DNA of 64,000 nt, from assembly GCF_031877795.1 (NCBI RefSeq), contig NC_133933.1, positions 22,100,029 to 22,164,028 on the forward strand. The letters run 5' to 3'. This document shows, piece by piece, positions 31,431 to 45,100 of the stretch. The position numbers were made by a program, and so were the translations under genes. The notes beneath the pieces are model-generated. The model made no database searches. It saw only the letters and a list, made by a program, of their open reading frames with translations, and was not told where the DNA came from. This DNA comes from Strix aluco. Its lineage: Eukaryota > Chordata > Aves > Strigiformes > Strigidae. Position 1 is the first letter of the stretch, and the number at the start of each line of letters is the position of its first letter.

Positions 31431-33080
31431 TGGGAACATTCAGGCACTGCTTCGGTTTTGCTTCCTCCCTCTCTTCAGAGGGTTCCCAGTCTCATTCCAG
31501 AGGGCCGGTTCCCACAGCTGAGGGTCAGTAATCTGACTGAAAATAAGAAACTGCCCCCTTGACAGCAGTCCTCAGCCCTTACCTCGCTCTGTGGTTTCCT
31601 ACTCCCTCCTCCCTTCCCCATTAGCCCTCAAATAGGCTCTGCAGGGTGCTTAGGACTTGCACCTGAACCCACAAACCTTTGCTGGGCACTCTGAAACACC
31701 CTGGCTATATATTATTGAAATAGCTTTGCTAAAGATGGCACAGACATGAAGGTGTATCCACCCAGCTCTGCCTTTGGAGTGTGCACCTGGTTTTGGAGCT
31801 GTGACGACCACCTGCCAGCACTGTGTATGAAGCTTGAGAAGGTATTTATAAATCAGCGATTGATGAGGTGGCTGCAAAGGGCTGTGAAATCAGCTAGTTG
31901 AAAATTAGGCAGAGGTTTGCAAGAGTACAAAGCTACAACTAACTTAACTGGCCTGTTTCACAAAGGTGAGAGTCGAGGTGTGCTTAATCAGGAATGTGTG
32001 AATGGGAGAGGTGGGATGGGGCTCAGGTCACTAGTCTTGTCCCATCTCTGCCAGTCCTGGCCTTGGTATTTTTGGAGCAAGGCACGAGAGCCGGGCTGTG
32101 GGCAGATAGGCTATTTCATCCTAACAGAGGGCATAAACCCAGTCCTGATCTCTGCTTCAGAGTGCTTCATGTGAGCTTTGGGAAATTTAGGAAGTAGACA
32201 AGAACTGAAGATCCCCAAGGGATCTGGTTTCCAGTCACACCTCTGTTCAGATCCTTTGCACTCCCTAGGACCCCTCCTTGAAACTTCAGATATTCAAGGA
32301 AACAAAGCAAATGAAGCCAACCCCGACCTGTCAAGGCTCTTTTACCTCGCTCTCAGTGGAGTCATCCAGAGTGCAGCCTCTCTTTAAATCAACTTTATAT
32401 AAGCTCTTAATTAGACAGCTTAAAAAAAATAAATGAAGTGATGGCCAGATGTGAAAGAGGATAAGACATTGACTCCTACTTGGAAAGAGGAGATAGGGGC
32501 TTTTGCACTGAAATATATTTAACTATTTAAGTGCCAGGCAGGAGTCTAGAGGTTTTGCAGTTTTTGGTCAGGAGACTGCTGGTATGTTAGATGTGTTATA
32601 AAGGTTTTGTGATGAGCAGGCAAACCACACTCCTGCATGGTGGTTCTTGCTCTTCTCTCACTCCCTTCCTCAAAATATAGTGGATCGGTCATATGGTGAT
32701 GCTGCCTCCTATTCAGGATCTGGTCTATCTTCATGTAAGCCTCCTAATATGTCAAAGCAAAACCCAAATAATGCAATAATGGACAGGCGTCGATTTACTC
32801 CTTCAGCTCTACTGCTGAGATACGCAGTTGTTTGGGGCTTGTGAGCAGAAAAGTTTCCCTGTGGAGGTAGCAGGGGGTGGGCTGGGTGCCAGGGGAAGCT
32901 GGTGGAGATTTGGGGCTGTGGAACTGTGTGGTCTTATGTCCTTCCGGACACTGGGGGCGCGGGAAACAGAAATGCCTTCTCCAGTGTTATCCAAGCAGTT
33001 GCAGAGCCCCTGAATATCTGTCTAGTAGGACACACGCAGAAAAAACTTATACTTTAACACAGCTATACCTTCTTTTGCAG
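31431..33080. other. no gene recognised
   Basis: About 1.6 kb of anonymous sequence between the ERVL-like LTR and the next exon-like segment. Nothing in it combines splice sites with an open frame. Confidence 0.5.
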
Positions 33081-33167
33081 CAAATGACTACTTTGTCCAG
33101 AACTTCAGACTCACCAAGAGTCCTATGATGAAAAACTAATACAGCAGGCTGAATGGGTCAAAGAAAG
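33081..33167 (+). CDS. second candidate exon of the unrecognised gene
   Basis: There are two possible acceptors, CTTCTTTTGCAG before 33081 and CTTTGTCCAG before 33101. Both take the one-base overhang of the 25520-25688 segment. From the first, the frame reads NDYFVQNFRLTKSPMMKN and stops at TAA near 33139, which would make it a terminal exon. From the second, it reads LQTHQESYDEKLIQQAEWVK and runs to a weak donor (AAAG|GTTGGT, exon end 33167). Which reading is used, if either, cannot be decided from sequence alone. Confidence 0.3.
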
Positions 33168-36100
33168 GTTGGTTTGTGTTTTTATGAATAAAATGCACGA
33201 TCATGTTGTGATATCTTCTGTGAAAAGCTGTGCTGTGGTTGTCATTGCAGGAGCTTTTTTGCTTAGCTACTGGTTTGTTCAGTGAAATATTCAGAAACGG
33301 CAAAGATTCGAGAATTTTAGTACATATAATTGCTTGTTCAAAATTCAAACTGAAAAGCAGCTGTAATTTAGGGTTCATTTTGTTTCTGTTTTTTGCCCGC
33401 TTCAATTACTTGGGAAGCAGAAACAATGCCATATGGCTTGGGCACCCACTTGCGCATGTACCCCGAGCGCAGAGGCAGTAGTGTGGCAAATTGTTCCAAG
33501 AATAATTACTCAGCTGAATGTTGCTTCTGTGAGCTATTTGGAAAATATTTGCTAATAATCAATTTCTGCATAAAAGTCAGTATTGGTTTGTAGATAGCAA
33601 AATGAGCTCTATTTGTCAGCTAATTTATTCACAAACATTTCAACCAAAGCTTGTTTTTCTAAACAAATATCTGTGTCAATAGATACTGTTTTGCTTTAAA
33701 ACTTGAGAGCTTTATTAGCCATTACCTGAAGCAGAAGCTAAGTTAAAACTTTAGCAAATCATCTCTTTAAATATTTAGCAGTAGAATTAAATAGGTGTTG
33801 AGAGCAACAAAAGATTTTTAAAATAAAACGAAATTATCGGCAGGGGCTCTGAAGTCTATTTGCCTCCCTTGCTTCAGTGGCAATCTAGGTAGCTTTTTCC
33901 TGGAGAAGTGGCACATGAGGACCTTCCATCCATAAGTGCAAACCCTGAGTAGAAATGGGCATTACTCTATTACAGTGAGACGGTTGCAGTGTCAGGCTGC
34001 GTGGACTCCTTGGATATTGGAGGAAGGAATAAGCACGGAGCTACATGTGTGTAACTGTGTTCTTGCTAGGTTCTTCAGAACTGTGAGGCTGGCATTTGTC
34101 TTTACTATAGAAAAATAATCAAGAGCATTAGTTCTTGAGACAAAATCAAGCAGTAACTTGGAGAGGAGGTTAAGCACCGCTATGTGCATGCCTGTTCTTA
34201 CTTTTCATCCAGCATCTACTGCAGCCCGCTGCAGAGGACTGCTGTGGGCAAGGCAGACCCTCGGGCTGACCCAGCGTACGGCCACTGGCCGCTCTTGTGC
34301 CACGCAGGGAACCGCTGCGTTGTCCTCTGCTGTATGGGTGCTTTACAGTCACCTTGCAGTGAATGGCATCGCATGTGGTGGGTGAGCAGACTGCAGATGG
34401 CTACATCCTATTTGACCAGATCACATGGATAACATTCCTGTACTTAAGTATAGCTATACTTAACGTATGGACCATACAGGTGTGCATTTCACTGATTTCT
34501 CCCCCCACCAAAGAAGGCATATTTTGCAGTCATGCACAAAATGTCTTACCAAACTGTTCATAGTCATATCTTCTAGAAGTGTGTTTCTTATGGAATTGTG
34601 TGTCCTGTGTCCTCTTTCACTTAAGGATTGTCCTCCAAGTATCTTTCCAGCCTGGTCCTGCTTAATTTGTGAGGTCTAATGAGATCATAGCCCAAGGTGA
34701 AAGTATTATGTGGAAGCTGTCTGCACAAGTCAAATATATGCCAATCATAATGTATTCAAGTGTCCTGCAAAACTGTAACTCTACCAAATTACAGGGCCAA
34801 TAGCTATATTTATCAGCAATGAAATGTGAGTCTCTGGGAAGGACAGATGTTTGAGTCTCACCACCTGTGACAGCTGGTGCATGCTATGGGCTGTGACAGA
34901 ATTAACGGTGAAGATACATGCCTGATGCCAGTAACTGCCTCCCTTTGCCTGCTTTGGTTTGGTGGCCTTGTTGGTTAGGCTGTGTTATTAGGATGGAAGA
35001 GCCGTGAATGATAAAGGCTGTAAGTCAGTGCAGCTGCATAGCCAGCAGCCACGCAGTTATGGATGACGAGAATATTCCCTGTATGGTCCTGAAGATTAAT
35101 CTAGAGGTGGTTTGTGTCATCCAATCCACGTGCAAGGGACAGTTAGTCCCTTGGGATTTGTTTTGGTCATGGTTAGTGCCGTATTGCCTTTACAGTTGAA
35201 ATGCCCTGTGTGCTATGATATGTATGGAAACCGCATCACCTCTCCAGAAGGCAGAAGCAACTGATGCCACCTTCTGTCTTTTACTGTCTTGAAATTAGCA
35301 GTAGGTTGTAAATTCTTCTAGTGCAGCTTTGTGGAGCTGGTACTTTCTTTCCCTCTGTTTAAGCAAGAACACTGGCAAGCTGCCTGCCCTCCCCTGGGAG
35401 CCTCATCCTCCAGGTTTGTTTGCACACTGCTTGCCAAATGCCTAAAAAAAGGAACCAATCAGATTGCATTTGCTTAATGCATTAATGAATCTGCTTAGGT
35501 GTCATCAAGTCTCATTTCTTAGTGAGCTGTGACAGCTTAATGCCTCGGGACTGAATTGCTGAGGAGAAGTTGCAGGGTGATGGATAGCCAGAGGAGTGCT
35601 GGAACCTGAGGACTTGACCATGCCATGTCCCCCAGCCCAGAGTTAAACTCCCCTGGGTACTAATGGAAGCATGTAAACAAAACACAAAGATGAAGGTAGG
35701 TCTCCCTTCTTGTCATTCTTGCAGGAAACATGTTATTTGCTTTGTGGTTAATGCCCTTTGCCAAAGGTGCTTGAACTCCTTGGCTAGCTGCATGGGAATA
35801 GATTTTACTTATTAGAGTTTGAGTCATAGTTTCAAAAAATTTTTCTTTTAAAGGGTCATTTGGGAATGCAGAATTATAATAACCTTCGTTATTCCTAGCA
35901 AAATGCATGCTAGCTCCTTCCCTGTCTCCTGTGGTGATGCACCAACAGCTCTGTAGCAGATATGTTTTATGTGTAAGGACTGGTACACAAAATTCTGACA
36001 CTTCTGAAAAAGCAGCCCGTAGCCAGTGGCACTGGTGTGCTGCATGTCTTTTCACGCCGGGAAGGCCACTCAGATGCTGAAATGAGAGTGGCTGGCCTTT

Positions 36101-39100
36101 TGGTCAGCGTGAGGAGGGTGCCTGGATCCATCCATACAAGGGTGCACCAGTGCTTTTGGGGTGAGCCTTAGCAGATGTTCAGTTCAAACAGACTGCATTA
36201 GAGCTGGGAGGAACAGGTCTGTGATTTGCCTTCATCACACACAGTTAGCTTTGCCTTAAATGCCCAGTGTAACAAGTTTCAGGGCTCTGCAGCCAGCCTC
36301 TGTGCTCACTCCTTTGCTGGCTGAACTGGTGGCACATTCCAGTCTATCCCAGACAAGGCTCCGTTGCTGAATGCTGTGCCAGTGTGGATTGCAGGACTGT
36401 GTGCAAGTCTTGTGTGCACCGAGTCCCTCCCACAGTTCCTCCAGGGCTCTCCTTAGGGGATTCTCTGGGGACCGGTGGGACCAATGAGACTCCATTGGGC
36501 CATTCCTTTGCTTTACAAAAAAAATGTGCCGAGAACTTCCTCTCGGAAGCTACAGCTTCCCTGGGAAATTTCTAAAACTTTAAACTTCCCACAAAAGCAC
36601 TAGGCATGTTAGACAAAATATGATTTTTTTTTTTTTTTTAGTAGAAACTTAACAAGTCAAGCATTTGACATAAAAATGAGAGCTTTTTTTGTTTCAGATG
36701 TTTGCATGGCTTTGTCAAATGTTTCTGAACACCTCAACTGCTGTTTAGCTGAAAATTGTTTTGATCTTTTTTACCTGTTCTGTGGAAAATAACAGATCAC
36801 AAGCAAACTATGTGTTTGGAGAAAATTTGTATTTTTATTGAAGAATGTATTTCCAGTGAAGCTTTTTATTGCATTTTTTAAAAAATGCACAGACAACAGG
36901 CTACATAAAGAAGCTTTATTCTATCTTTTAGTCTGAGTGCTGAAGGTTTTTCCCTGGCATTTAAAATCAATTACAGGTTTGCTATTAGCACTGATGGAAA
37001 AGAGAGAAGTCCTAAACTGTCATGTCTCCTCATGGTTTCCTGTGACTCCTATGGTTTAAAAAACCCCAGCCAAAACAAACTCAGAAACAAAGATTTGAGC
37101 AGCCAGAATCAATCAGTCCTAGGGTTTATTATAATTTCATGGTCAGTGTTTGCCCCACAGACCCAGAGATCTTTGGCAGCTGTAGAAAGGAAAATGACCT
37201 TGCCTGAGCCTCCAGCGGAACCTGTCATAGTATTAAGCTTGCTGTTAGACCCAGACTTCAAGGACACTTCTTTGAGTGCTTATCTTGCTACTCCTCGGTA
37301 CAAACAATGCAAACCTCCACTGTCTTTCAGTAACTGCTCAAAAATAATCAAATTCAGCATTAAGAAATGCCCGTGTTGATACAGAGCAGCACTTGATGCC
37401 CTACAGCTGAGCACAAAGCTTCTTCCTGTGGGAAGCTCACCTTTTAGTCCTCTCATTTCTTGAGAGGCAGCATGTCTTGTAAAAAGCCTCGCTAAAGTCT
37501 CAGAAAACGTTGCTAACTAGATGATGGAGTTTTATGTTTGAGAAAGATGGTGATGTCCTGGCTTTGGTTTATGATAATGGTGAAATCACCAACATAATTG
37601 CTCTCACTCAGATGAGGAATTGAATGACACAGCATGAGTAAGGTGTATGAAAAAAGATTTGTTTCCTTAGCAGCTGAAGCTATCACAGTGGTATCCAAAG
37701 TATCTCAGAACTGAGCGATGGGAAACCAGTGACTGTCAATGCTGAAAACTTGTGTTTCCAAGTTCCGTGCCTCAGTTTCCCAATATGCAAAGAAGGGATA
37801 ACCCTACTTAGCTAGTTTACCAAAATGTTTTCTTATCTGTGGCTGAATGCCTAGAGTTTCTTGCAGAAAAAGGCATGGTGGAGACAAAGTGCATGCTGCT
37901 GAATTTCCTTTGTTCCTGAGGAAAACACTGCCAAAAGAACCTCCAGCCTGAGCAAGCTTGCAGTGTAGCTGGGCAAGACCGTCACAAGATGTGGGGAAGA
38001 ACATGCTGTTGCAGTCGGAGTGCAGAGAAGATATGAGAAGGTACATGACAATGCACTGCAAAACGCAGCACCCCGTTGAACTGCTGACCCTTGTTCTTGG
38101 TGAGGCCATGTGGGATCTACTTTGCAGGGCCCCGAGGAGCAGCTGGCTTGGGATCCACAAACTGGCTAAGTCACCTCTACCCAGGCACTAGTTCCATGTG
38201 AAATTTTTCACTCTGTTCCCATATTCTCCATTTTTGGCATTCACAAGGTCTCTTCTAGATGTACTGATGTTTCAATTACCTGCCTGCCTCTAGGTGTGGT
38301 CATGAGGCCTAATTTTGCATGGAGGCTCAAACTACTTCAAGCGCTGCCAACACGGGATTTATGGCATTTCAATACACTTGTTGTTTGCCTCTTTTCGTGA
38401 GCAAACTTCACTTTGTACAAAAGGCTCAGCACACAGCTACCAGCTTGGTGAAAAAGAGCTGTCTGTTAAATAAGCTGTTCCCACCGTGCTGCCACCACCT
38501 CGGAGTGGGCAGGGGCGATGCCGTTCCTCCTCGCTTCCCCCACCGATGCGCTGTGCCCGCAGAATTCCCTCATACTTCATTTCTGGCATCTAGTGTAGAT
38601 GACAGCTTGGCTATTTTTCATTTGTTATTATCATCTGCTGTGGGTTAGTGACTGGAAATCATTTTCTGCCCAAGACTGACAGGGATAATGCGATTCAGAA
38701 GAGGAGCCATTTCTCAAAATGTCCACAGGCTGGGCATGGCGACTGTTTGATTTTAGCAGGATCAGACTTGTTCCTCTAATTCCTACTCTTTTCCCCCCCA
38801 GCAGGTTCAATGAAGGGAAAAGAGGGCAGAACTGCTTCCTATATGATTTTATTTCAAGAACAGCTATATAAGCAAAACAAACCAACCCACCCAAAACCCA
38901 CTGCCCCTTTCACAAAAGTTAAGTTCAAGGTAGTCAAACAAAACTCTTCTCCACTGTAGGCACTGAGTTTTGGTTAAAACTGTGACTGTGAAAAGGGGAA
39001 TATATCCATCTACCACTGCAGTCTTCTCCATGAATTTATTGTGGCCTGTAAATACTCAGATTTTGTGGGGGTTTTTTTAAGAAAAACCCACCAGCCTGTG

Positions 39101-42100
39101 CCTATTTTTCCTTTCCGTAGTGCTCAGGCAGCTAATTTCTGGAGCTGTAGAGAACTTGAATGGAAAGCTGTTAAAAGGAAATGGGGTCCTTCCTCATCAT
39201 GTCTCGTCTCCATGTTTATTTTGTCACGACGTCCTACAGTACAGGAGAGCGAGGAAGAAGCTGTTACATCGTCGTCTGTTTGAGACAGGCTGTTACCTGC
39301 CTGTGAGTCTGGGTATCCTCCAGCTTGCGGTATGCACCGTGCCAAGCTCTTATCAGGGACTGATGGAAGCTGAAAGAGTTTTTCAGGACCTCTTCAAAGT
39401 TGATGGCAGGTAAAACGAGTTGCAGGCCTAATTTCTCTTGTCTCTATCTCCATTTCAAGTCTCCATCACCTTCATTACATGGATGTTCAAATAGCCTGAA
39501 CAAATCTTTTCATCTGCTAGCACTTCTATTTTTCCATCCAAATGATCGCACTTTTTTCTCTTTCAGAAATGAATGAAAGGAGATACTTTCCAGCTGTTTG
39601 TAAGACATAAAGAAAAAGATCTGCTTCTCTGTGTCACTTCTCCCCCAGTGCATTCAGGGCTGGCTGCTGTCTGACCCGTGCTGTGCTATGGGGGGTACCG
39701 AGAGCGCTTAGCAGGTCCAGCATCCCAAACATGGGTTGGTGGCTGCCACCTGGTAAAACATGGGAAAATGTGGGCTTCTAAACATGCCTGCCCTGCACCT
39801 TCATCCTTCCTCTCCATGGTGGTCCGTCTCTGTTACCATGATCATTGTTGTTTTACAGGTTTTGAGGTTTTGTGTTCTCTGCTTGTAATCTCCATGAAGC
39901 CTTCAAATCAGAAGTGAAGTCCTGAAGCCTCAGCCCCGCACCCCAAAATGTGCAGACTTTCTGCTCGGCATGTGAACGGTATTGAGGGGAAAAATGGGGC
40001 TCTTGGGACAAGTGCAACTAATCTTTCTGTAGGAACAGAAGGATTTTAAAGTCTGAGGATTGAACTCTGCATCACTGGGGCTCAATTCATGTTTTTTTTG
40101 TCTTGGCTTTAATGTGGTGTTGTGGGAAAGTGCTTTATTTTTGTGCAGCTTTGATGTTCCACAGCTGCCTCACTGCATCCAGTAGCTCACTGAAGCACTT
40201 AAAAGCAAGTCATCAAGGTCTGTAACCCCTGCATTGCACTTCAAGGCAGCAGAGCAAGTAGAGCAGAGCTGCAGTTAGCACCAGCGTGCTGCTCTCTAGC
40301 AGTGGTCCGTGGTGCAGCAGCAGTGGAGCTAATGGACTCTGCCCACCCTGTTAGACGTGCACCAGCCCAGGTCTGCCTCCCAACTGACAGGTACTCATGC
40401 CGACGTTCAAGAGACCGGGCATTTGGTAAAAACCATAGCAGCTGGGTTCAGTTTTCAAAATTATTTGGGCTAAATTCTGGTAAACTTGGGGGAAAAGCTT
40501 TGGCCTTTTGAGTCATATCTGACCCTCCGGAATATGAGAGGTGTATTTGCAGACACTGCATTTGCAAAGTGGTTCACTGGCCCTGCTTTTGACATGCTTG
40601 TGTAAGAACTGGGGTCTTTTTCTTTTTCTTCCTTTTTTTTTTTTTTTCCTTTGTCCGTCTGCCCCCAGACTTTGTGTTTGCGAAGGGTGACCTGAAGTGA
40701 TGATATTTTTTTTGTTTGTTTTGGTTTTGGGTCGTTTTCCTTGTTATATAATAATAGTTCTATTATGGTAAAGCAAATGAAAGGCAGACTTGCACTCGAG
40801 GGCAGGCGTTAGAAGATGGTTTCTCTTTGTCCCCAGATGAGGTGTGGCTTCTTGCGGCTGCTGACTCTTCAGGTAGCCAGAGCAAACAGACAGCGAGATG
40901 CCACACTTGGCAGATAGTTAAAGCCTGCAATTAGCCAATATGCAGTTAACTAGATTAGCAACAGGGAGAACCAAGTGGCCTTGGTTTAGGACCACCTGAT
41001 CCTGAATGAATTAGGTAGCAAAGCATGGTGCGTGCTGGATCGCCAGAGGGTGTTAGAGGGGCTCTGGGCAGTCCTAAACTGGGCTGGTTTTCTGCTGCCT
41101 CATGGAGGTTCCTGTTCCAATTTGTGGGTCCTATTTGGGTACTGGCACTGGATGTGCTTGTATGTCTGGGACACCTCGTCCTTGTCCTCTAGGGCACACT
41201 TGCAGTTTGGAGCTTATTTGCCTTCCTCATCCCTTTGTATCACAAGTGTCCAAGACACATCCTGAAGTCCTTTTTTCAACCCTTACAGAAGTTAAAACAT
41301 TCTCCATGACTTCCCAGGCATTTTCTACTCCACTGCTATATTTAAGAACCACTGGAAGTGGGCTTTTGTCTCATCAAGGTCTGATCTGGAAATGTGTCTG
41401 AGGTAGGTGGTGGGCAGGTTTTCATTGTGTAGAATTAGAGTCACTCAGAATGGAGATAATTTTATAATTTCATGGAAGAATTTGAGAACAAATATCAAAT
41501 GTTCAGGTCTAAAACTTACTTTTTCACAGAAACAGTTGAAACAAGTGCATTTTCACAGATCACATCAATTTTGTGGAATCACTGCATTCTCCATCAAAAA
41601 AATTTGACAAAAGGTAGTCAAGATACTCTCTCCATCAGTCTGAAAGCCCCTAATCCCCACATGTAAAGCTCTGATAATGCTTAGCTGGAAGTTCTTAATA
41701 TAGTACCTCTGTAAATGAGAACAGTGCCTTTAAACCCTATGTTGTTTTAGACTTCTTTTTGAAACACCTCAGCATTTTGCCCTTCAGCTGACTCAACCTC
41801 AGTTGTTGCTAGATCAAGAGAAGCTGTGTTTTGCTAGTCTCACTGCAGTTTATTTACTCTGAAGTCCTAAGTGAGATTTGAAGTGCTTTTGCCTGCCTCA
41901 GTTTCCCAGTGTATTTTAACACTTCTCCAGTCACCTCATGAAGAGGTGTTAAGTGCCATTTGAGGCAATGCAAACTGCTCTGGGCTCATTAGAGGTAAAT
42001 TGCAATATAATTAATTACAAGTCCAAAGTATTACTGTCATAAGTTTCCCTGACCTCAGTATTCCTGTGTTTTTATGCTTTCAAGTGTAAAGTTGTCATTT

Positions 42101-45100
42101 CCTTTCCTGTTTTCTTTCATGAGCTTTGTTCAGAAAACACATGTCCTTTAAGGAAACTGAAGCACTGGTTTTTTGAGAGTTTTGTTTCAGGTGTTGGCCT
42201 CAGCACCCAGCGGTGCAGAAGTCTTCCACTGCAACAGAGGTTTCTCAATATGGAGATGCTGAAGCTGCAGGTTTTTCTGCCTTGCATGTTTTTGTATCGT
42301 AACAGCTCCTCTCTGCTTGCCTTTCATGGCCTTGAGGTGTGTGTCTTGCACACTTCTCTTGTCACTCCTTGATGATCTGATTTATTCTTCATGACAGCAC
42401 TTGGTGGAGGAAGGGTTTTAGAAGGTGGTATCCCTCTCAAAGCCCTCGGCCTCTGCTAGTTAAGGGACAGTGTCTAATGAATAAGGAAAAGCCAGGAAGG
42501 TCTTGATGCTCCTCAGGGCTGGGCAAAACAGAGGTAGATAGAGAGAAGCAGATACAGCAGTATTGTACTCTTCCTGTTGTCTGTCCAGCTTTTTTGTCTC
42601 TTTTTCTATTATTGTGTATTCACGATTGATGCAAATGAACATTTTAAAAATAAAAGGCCTTCATACACACCTCTTCTGTATGTTGGTATTTCAGTTCCCA
42701 TTAATTTTTATCAGTGGAGGAGGCATTGGAGCACAGCTTGTACTTGTTACTGAAGCTCAGCTCTTTTCTACAAGTCTGCAAAGCTTCATTGGCACCTCCA
42801 GTACTAAATTAATAACCTGCTTCTGCTACTGTAGGTCACGTAACCAGAAGGTCTGTATAAGCTCCCTGGCTCCAGACCTGTCTGCTGGGCTCTAATTAAC
42901 ATTTACTCATTGCGCTTGGGCTGTTTCCCTCATGGGCTTGGATGCCATGCAGTATCGATTGCCCTTGCCCAATGCACAAAAGTGGTTGCCATGGGGAAAG
43001 CCCAAGGGCTCCCAATCCCTCAGAGGTTCCTGTGAACAAAAAAGAAGCTGTCTGCATGCCAGGAGGCTGCTGCAAAGGGCCGCGCTGCTCAGCAAGCGTG
43101 CTGTGTGAAAGAAAACGTGCTGAGAGGAACAGCTGAGCAGGTTTCTGGATACAAGCGTGTGAGGTGGCATGATTTCCATCCCTGCTGCGGATGGGGGGAA
43201 AAGCCCTGTTCAGCCCTGTGCTCCTGCCTGCAGTGCTCCCAGGCTTCAAAGCAGAGTCTGGAGGTTTAGTCAAATAAGTCCAGGATGTGTTTGTTGACAT
43301 AGAGAGGCCATGCTTCATGTCTAGAGAAAGGGGATTTCAAGGCAACTTGTTTTGTTAACTTGTGAGGGATGATTGGACTCTTCTGTCAGGGGGGACTGGT
43401 GGAGGTTCTTGGGGTGCTATGGTTGGATGAGAGAGAGGGTTTAACCTTGTAGCAAGGTCTTATACCATGGTTGTCTCAAGCAATGGCATGATAGCTGTCA
43501 CCAGGTTCATTTCCAGGACGTATGTGAGTGCATGGACGCTGCCCCTTCCCCGTGTAATGTAATGCATCATTACAGGGTGTGCAGGTGACAGAAGAGCACG
43601 ACCACGTGAGTGACGCTGCTGGAGGTGAAGTGGGTCTGACCCAAGGAGGGAAGGTACTCTGTTCCCTGATTATGGCTGCAGTTTTTTATTTCCTTTTAGA
43701 AAGGATGAAATAAAACTTTGGCTTACTGTTTTTACGGCTAAGCATGTAGTCTTTCAGGTTTCTCTTTGATTGAATCTGTCCCATCAGCTTCAGTATTACT
43801 GAACCAAAAGAAAAGAGAGTGTAAGCAGGTGCTCAGGGAGAGAGACTGGACATAGATGCTCCCAGGTGGTCTTAATCTGACCAGCTGACCATCTTTGCTC
43901 TACTTTTGTCACTTTTGGAGATTTAATGAGGGTCACACTTTTCAGTGCTGCTAATGCTGTTTCCCTGTAGAAGTGCTCATTTTGAGACACCCAGGAGCTT
44001 AACTTTTTCACTAGAGCTGAGCTGGTAGCTCATTGCTGGCTCCTTAATTAAAGGGAAAAACCTAAAACGGTATTGGGGAAGTCCTTTGAAGAGCTACTGC
44101 CACCACTATTTTATGGTAATGTTCCTAGCTGATGGTGGGACCAGCTCTGTTAGATGATGCACGCATGTGTAGGAAGAGACAATTTCCTACCTTAAAGGGT
44201 TTATTGCCTTAAAAGAAAGTATTGAGAAAGGTGAACAAGCAGCATTTCTGCTATGCTTGCTTTTCAGGCAGGAGCTGGAGCAGATTAAATCTTGCCTAAA
44301 GCCCACAACACAGCTGAGGCAGAATTTTTCTTGTGTCTCCTAAGGTCTAAAGCAGTGCTGAAGTCCGAGGGCAGTCCTCTGCCTCTTGTTTGTAGCAAAA
44401 GGGAGAAGCCTTTTGAGAGAATTCTCCTGTTTCATGCAGGAGATGTCACATTTGGAGACCCATTTGCTGCAGTCAGCTCATTTTCTGCCATTCTGCGATA
44501 TATAGGGTTGTTATTTTCTCACATATCTGATTACTCAGCCTTGGAGAAGCTGAGAGAATTGCGTGGTTTAAGGTGACTCATCGTAAGGCTGAATCCTTTA
44601 CTCCTACAGCGCTGGTACCTACGGGGTGGCTCAGCAGTGGCAGGAGGATGTTTCCCTTTGGCTTTGCTGCTGCTTTTACCAAGTGAGGTGACAGTCATCT
44701 CCCCAAATTGCAACAGGGTGCATGTGCTGCCTTTGCTAGTTGGAGAAAGATTGCTAACTCCTGCAGATGGTTTTCTGTGGCCTTTTTTCTCCTGTAGGAG
44801 CTGAATTACTGCACATTTTTACAGCTAAAGAGCCCCTTCTCACTTATCCGTTGGCTTGTAGGTTGGATACAATTGCTGAGGACTCGCTGCTTAGTGTCTG
44901 AATTCCTTTTCTCATAGTACTCATGTGGACACTCTGCGTCCAAATGATTGTAAAGACAGCTTGAGCTGCTGTTACTCATAGTTAACAGAGAACCTCATGT
45001 GAGCCCTTGCACCTCTGCACAAAGTTTCTCTCTCTTTTTGTGTACATGGGTGTTTCTAAAAAACAGCCAGCAGTGACCTTGTTATGGAAGACTTCCAAAC

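Noticed and set aside
37032-37379. 115-codon frame that looks protein-like in part
   Set aside because: It has no acceptor or donor fitting the neighbouring exons and no recognised motif.
39120-39413. 97-codon frame after an acceptor-like TTTCCGTAG
   Set aside because: The frame overlaps another open frame, ends in a stop rather than a donor, and fits no neighbouring phase.
43553-43580. Small palindrome TGTAATG...CATTACA
   Set aside because: A 7-base stem is expected by chance in a window this size, and nothing around it suggests a function.
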